Of a DNA stretch of 64,000 nt, positions 61,390 to 64,000 are shown piece by piece. Below the pieces are notes generated by a model. That model did not search any database. It had not been told where the DNA came from and worked only from the letters and a program-made list of their open reading frames with translations. Within the stretch, counting starts at the first letter, position 1; the number at the start of each line of letters is the position of its first letter. A program made the position numbers and the translations under genes. Location: positions 1 through 64,000 of the forward strand of contig NZ_BAGM01000134.1 in NCBI RefSeq assembly GCF_000308855.1, in the 5' to 3' direction. Source of the stretch: Nocardia veterana NBRC 100344. GTDB lineage: Bacteria > Actinomycetota > Actinomycetes > Mycobacteriales > Mycobacteriaceae.

Positions 61390-63405
61390 ATGCCTGAAGT
61401 CGAACGGCACAAGTACGACGTCGTCGTGATCGGTGCCGGTGGCGCCGGATTGCGCGCGGTGATCGAGGCACGTGAACACGGTTTGTCGGTGGCGGTGGTG
61501 TGTAAATCGCTGTTCGGCAAGGCACATACGGTCATGGCGGAGGGTGGTTGTGCTGCCTCGATGGGCAATGCCAACGAGAAGGACAACTGGCAGACCCATT
61601 TCCGCGACACCATGCGCGGCGGCAAATTCCTCAACAACTGGCGGATGGCCGAACTGCACGCCCAGGAGGCCCCGGACCGGGTCTGGGAGCTGGAAACCTA
61701 TGGGGCGCTGTTCGATCGGACCCCGGACGGCCGGATCAGCCAGCGCAACTTCGGCGGCCACACCTATCCGCGACTCGCACACGTCGGCGACCGCACCGGG
61801 CTCGAGATCATCCGCACCATGCAGCAGAAGATCGTCTCGCTGCAGCAGGAGGATTACGCCGAGACCGGTGACTACGAGGCACGGATCAAGGTGTTCGCCG
61901 AATGTACGATCACCGATCTGCTCAAGGACACGAGCGGGATCGGTCAGCGCCCGGAGGAGGCAGCAAGCGCAACCACGGAAGGCGCCCGATCCCGCTCCAA
62001 TGACACCGGCGCCATTTCCGGCGCCTTCGGGTACTGGCGCGAATCGGGTCGATTCGTTCTGTTCGAGGCACCGGCCGTCGTCCTCGCCACCGGCGGTGTC
62101 GGCAAGTCCTACAAGGTCACCTCGAACTCCTGGGAGTACACCGGGGACGGGCACGCGCTGGCACTGCGGGCCGGCGCCTCGCTGATCAATATGGAATTCC
62201 TGCAGTTCCACCCGACCGGCATGGTCTGGCCGCCGAGTGTGAAGGGCATCCTGGTCACCGAGGGCGTGCGCGGCGACGGCGGGGTACTCAAGAACACCGA
62301 GGGCAAGCGCTTCATGTTCGAGTACATCCCCGCGGTGTTCAAGGGTCAGTACGCCGAAACCGAGGCCGAGGCGGATCAGTGGTTGCGCGACAACGATTCC
62401 GCGCGCCGCACCCCGGACCTGTTGCCGCGCGACGAGGTCGCGCGAGCGATCAACGAAGAGGTCAAGGCCGGTCGCGGCACCGAGCACGGCGGGGTCTACC
62501 TCGATATCGCGTCCCGCCTGCCGGCCGCCGAGATCATGAAGCGGCTGCCCTCCATGCACCACCAGTTCAAGGAACTGGCGGATGTGGACATCACCAAGGA
62601 ACCGATGGAGGTCGGACCGACCTGCCATTACGTGATGGGCGGGATCGAGGTCGATCCGGACACCGGCGCGGCCACCGTGCCCGGACTGTTCGCCGCCGGC
62701 GAATGTTCCGGGGGTATGCACGGGTCGAACCGGCTCGGCGGCAACTCGCTGTCGGACCTGCTGGTGTTCGGACGCCGCGCGGGCCTGGGCGCAGCGACCT
62801 ATGTGCGGCAGCTGGCCCAGCGGCCCGCGGTCTCCGACGCCGACATCGAGGCGGCCGCGAAATCCGCACTGGCGCCCTTCGATCCGCCGGCGACCGGAAC
62901 CGGGGAGAACCCCTACACCCTGCACACCGACCTGCAGCAGACGATGAACGATCTGGTCGGCATCATCCGCAAGCAACACGAACTCGAACAGGCGATCGTG
63001 CGGCTCGGCGAGTTGCGCGAACGATACGACTCCGTGACCGTCGAGGGCCACCGGCAGTTCAACCCGGGCTGGCACCTCGCCCTCGATCTGCGGAATATGT
63101 TGCTGGTCAGCGAGTGTGTCGCGCAGGCGGCGCTGATGCGCACCGAGAGCCGCGGCGGACACACCCGCGACGACTATCCACAGATGGACGCCCAGTGGCG
63201 CAATCGACTGCTGGTGTGCCGGACCGATCCGGATGGCATCGGCCAGTCCGTACCGCCGGTCGTGGTCACCGTGGAAGAGCAGAAACCGATGCGTGAGGAC
63301 CTGCTCGCCCTGTTCGAACTGAGCGAGCTGGAGAAGTATTACACCCCGGCGGAGATCGCCGCACATCCCGCGGCCGCCGAGTCATCCGCGAAAGGGGATG
63401 AGTAG
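61390..63405 (+). CDS. sdhA: Succinate dehydrogenase/fumarate reductase flavoprotein subunit
   Basis: A 671-residue flavoprotein. KYDVVVIGAGGAGLRAVIEAREHG binds FAD, MAEGGCAASMGNANEKDN is the region before the FAD-linking His, and LQFHPTGMVWPPSVKG plus HGSNRLGGNSLSDLLVFGRRAG carry active-site residues. It oxidises succinate to fumarate and passes electrons to the iron-sulfur subunit. Position equals Rv0248c of the Sdh1 complex. Its stop is two bases before the sdhB start. Confidence 0.95.
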   Translation: MPEVERHKYDVVVIGAGGAGLRAVIEAREHGLSVAVVCKSLFGKAHTVMAEGGCAASMGNANEKDNWQTHFRDTMRGGKFLNNWRMAELHAQEAPDRVWELETYGALFDRTPDGRISQRNFGGHTYPRLAHVGDRTGLEIIRTMQQKIVSLQQEDYAETGDYEARIKVFAECTITDLLKDTSGIGQRPEEAASATTEGARSRSNDTGAISGAFGYWRESGRFVLFEAPAVVLATGGVGKSYKVTSNSWEYTGDGHALALRAGASLINMEFLQFHPTGMVWPPSVKGILVTEGVRGDGGVLKNTEGKRFMFEYIPAVFKGQYAETEAEADQWLRDNDSARRTPDLLPRDEVARAINEEVKAGRGTEHGGVYLDIASRLPAAEIMKRLPSMHHQFKELADVDITKEPMEVGPTCHYVMGGIEVDPDTGAATVPGLFAAGECSGGMHGSNRLGGNSLSDLLVFGRRAGLGAATYVRQLAQRPAVSDADIEAAAKSALAPFDPPATGTGENPYTLHTDLQQTMNDLVGIIRKQHELEQAIVRLGELRERYDSVTVEGHRQFNPGWHLALDLRNMLLVSECVAQAALMRTESRGGHTRDDYPQMDAQWRNRLLVCRTDPDGIGQSVPPVVVTVEEQKPMREDLLALFELSELEKYYTPAEIAAHPAAAESSAKGDE

Positions 63406-63407
63406 CA

Positions 63408-64000
63408 ATGGGTTACGACGCCCACTTCCGCGTGTGGCGCGGGGACAGCGACAAGGGTGAACTCCAGGACTACACGGTGGAGGTGAACGAGGGCGAGGTC
63501 GTCCTCGACATCATCCACCGCCTGCAGGCTACCCAGGCCCCGGATCTGGCCGTGCGCTGGAATTGCAAAGCGGGCAAATGCGGTTCGTGCTCGGCGGAGG
63601 TGAACGGACGCCCGCGGTTGATGTGTATGACGCGGATGTCGACCTTCGCCGCCGACGAGATCGTCACCGTGACGCCGATGCGAACCTTCCCGGTGATCCG
63701 CGATCTCGTCACCGACGTCTCGTTCAACTACGAAAAGGCTCGGGAGATACCGTCGTTCACACCGCCGGCGGATCTGAAGCCGGGCGAGTACCGGATGCAG
63801 CAGCGAGATGTGGAGCGCTCCCAGGAGTTCCGCAAGTGCATCGAATGCTTCTTGTGCCAGAACACCTGTCACGTGGTCCGTGACCACGAGGAGAACAAGA
63901 ACGCCTTCGCCGGACCGCGCTACCTCATGCGGGTCGCCGAGTTGGAGATGCATCCGCTCGACGTGGCCGACCGCCGCGAGATGGCCCAGGAGGAGTTCGG
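63408..64000 (+). CDS. sdhB: Succinate dehydrogenase iron-sulfur subunit (3' end outside window)
   Basis: The visible 197 residues start MGYDAHFRVWRGD. The [2Fe-2S] ligands are in CKAGKCGSCSAEVNG plus a later LMC; the second cluster block CIECFLCQNTCH is also present. The gene is open at the right window edge, so the last Cys motif lies outside. It corresponds to Rv0247c and completes the sdh1 operon. Confidence 0.95.
   Translation, partial: MGYDAHFRVWRGDSDKGELQDYTVEVNEGEVVLDIIHRLQATQAPDLAVRWNCKAGKCGSCSAEVNGRPRLMCMTRMSTFAADEIVTVTPMRTFPVIRDLVTDVSFNYEKAREIPSFTPPADLKPGEYRMQQRDVERSQEFRKCIECFLCQNTCHVVRDHEENKNAFAGPRYLMRVAELEMHPLDVADRREMAQEEF

Noticed and set aside
60718..63366. Minus-strand reading frame of 882 codons opposite the sdh1 genes
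   Set aside because: It is antisense to clear sdhC and sdhA coding sequence and has no recognisable motif; a high-GC shadow.

Overview
The window is high-GC actinobacterial DNA with the gene content of a mycolic-acid-containing Corynebacteriales chromosome, most likely Nocardia or a close relative. This rests on four things: the block PBP1 - GT87 mannosyltransferase - rpsF-ssb-rpsR-rplI - dnaB, which is the order around Rv0050-Rv0058 in M. tuberculosis; an EspG/PPE-type type VII secretion cassette; a long cutinase-family protein; and the four-gene succinate dehydrogenase 1 block (order Rv0250c-Rv0249c-Rv0248c-Rv0247c). No rRNA, tRNA, CRISPR array or insertion sequence was recognised.

Layout. 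0-15.2 kb: cell-wall PBP and GT87 genes, then an accessory insert (PEP-mutase-like enzyme, MerR/old yellow enzyme pair, CGNR regulator/EamA transporter pair, second GT87), then the rpsF-ssb-rpsR-rplI operon and dnaB. dnaB carries a 417-residue class-3-type intein in its P-loop. 15.2-27.3 kb: small enzymes and regulators, including two paralogous XRE-cupin regulators with matching operators, a secreted protein, ornithine cyclodeaminase-like enzyme, cutinase, ArsR/LLM oxidoreductase operon, 3-ketosteroid-dehydrogenase-like enzyme, and a dithiol-oxidase-like flavoprotein followed by a methyltransferase. 27.4-33.7 kb: an island-like stretch with VapBC, an XRE-DUF5753/DUF397 pair, three overlapping small unknown genes, and a four-gene type VII secretion accessory cassette behind an ECF-type promoter. 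34-45.9 kb: methyltransferase, CrtI-like oxidase, DHFR-like reductase, GDSL hydrolase, 2OG-Fe oxygenase/SDR pair, a large membrane protein joining a pseudokinase-like segment to a flippase-like domain, an acyl-CoA ligase, nitronate monooxygenase-like enzyme and metallo-beta-lactamase-fold hydrolase. 46-53.2 kb: a tightly overlapped operon encoding a free acyl carrier protein, a 1712-residue single-module type I polyketide synthase and a fatty-acyl-AMP ligase. 53.1-64 kb: S4 RNA-binding protein with an apparent CTG start, NlpC/P60 hydrolase under a cyclic di-AMP riboswitch, AAA ATPase with a small divergent partner, acyl-CoA dehydrogenase, alpha/beta hydrolase, and the sdh1 operon, which runs off the right edge.

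How the parts work together. The left block is core growth machinery (peptidoglycan synthesis, ribosome, replication fork). The middle is mostly small redox enzymes each paired with a local repressor or activator, and several of these pairs show a readable operator. The FAAL-ACP-PKS operon looks like a self-contained lipid-polyketide assembly line: the ligase would adenylate a fatty acid, the free ACP would carry it, and the PKS would extend it once. The strongest candidates for new biology are this operon, the zinc-finger-bearing class 3 intein, the pseudokinase-flippase fusion, and the small-gene/type VII island.
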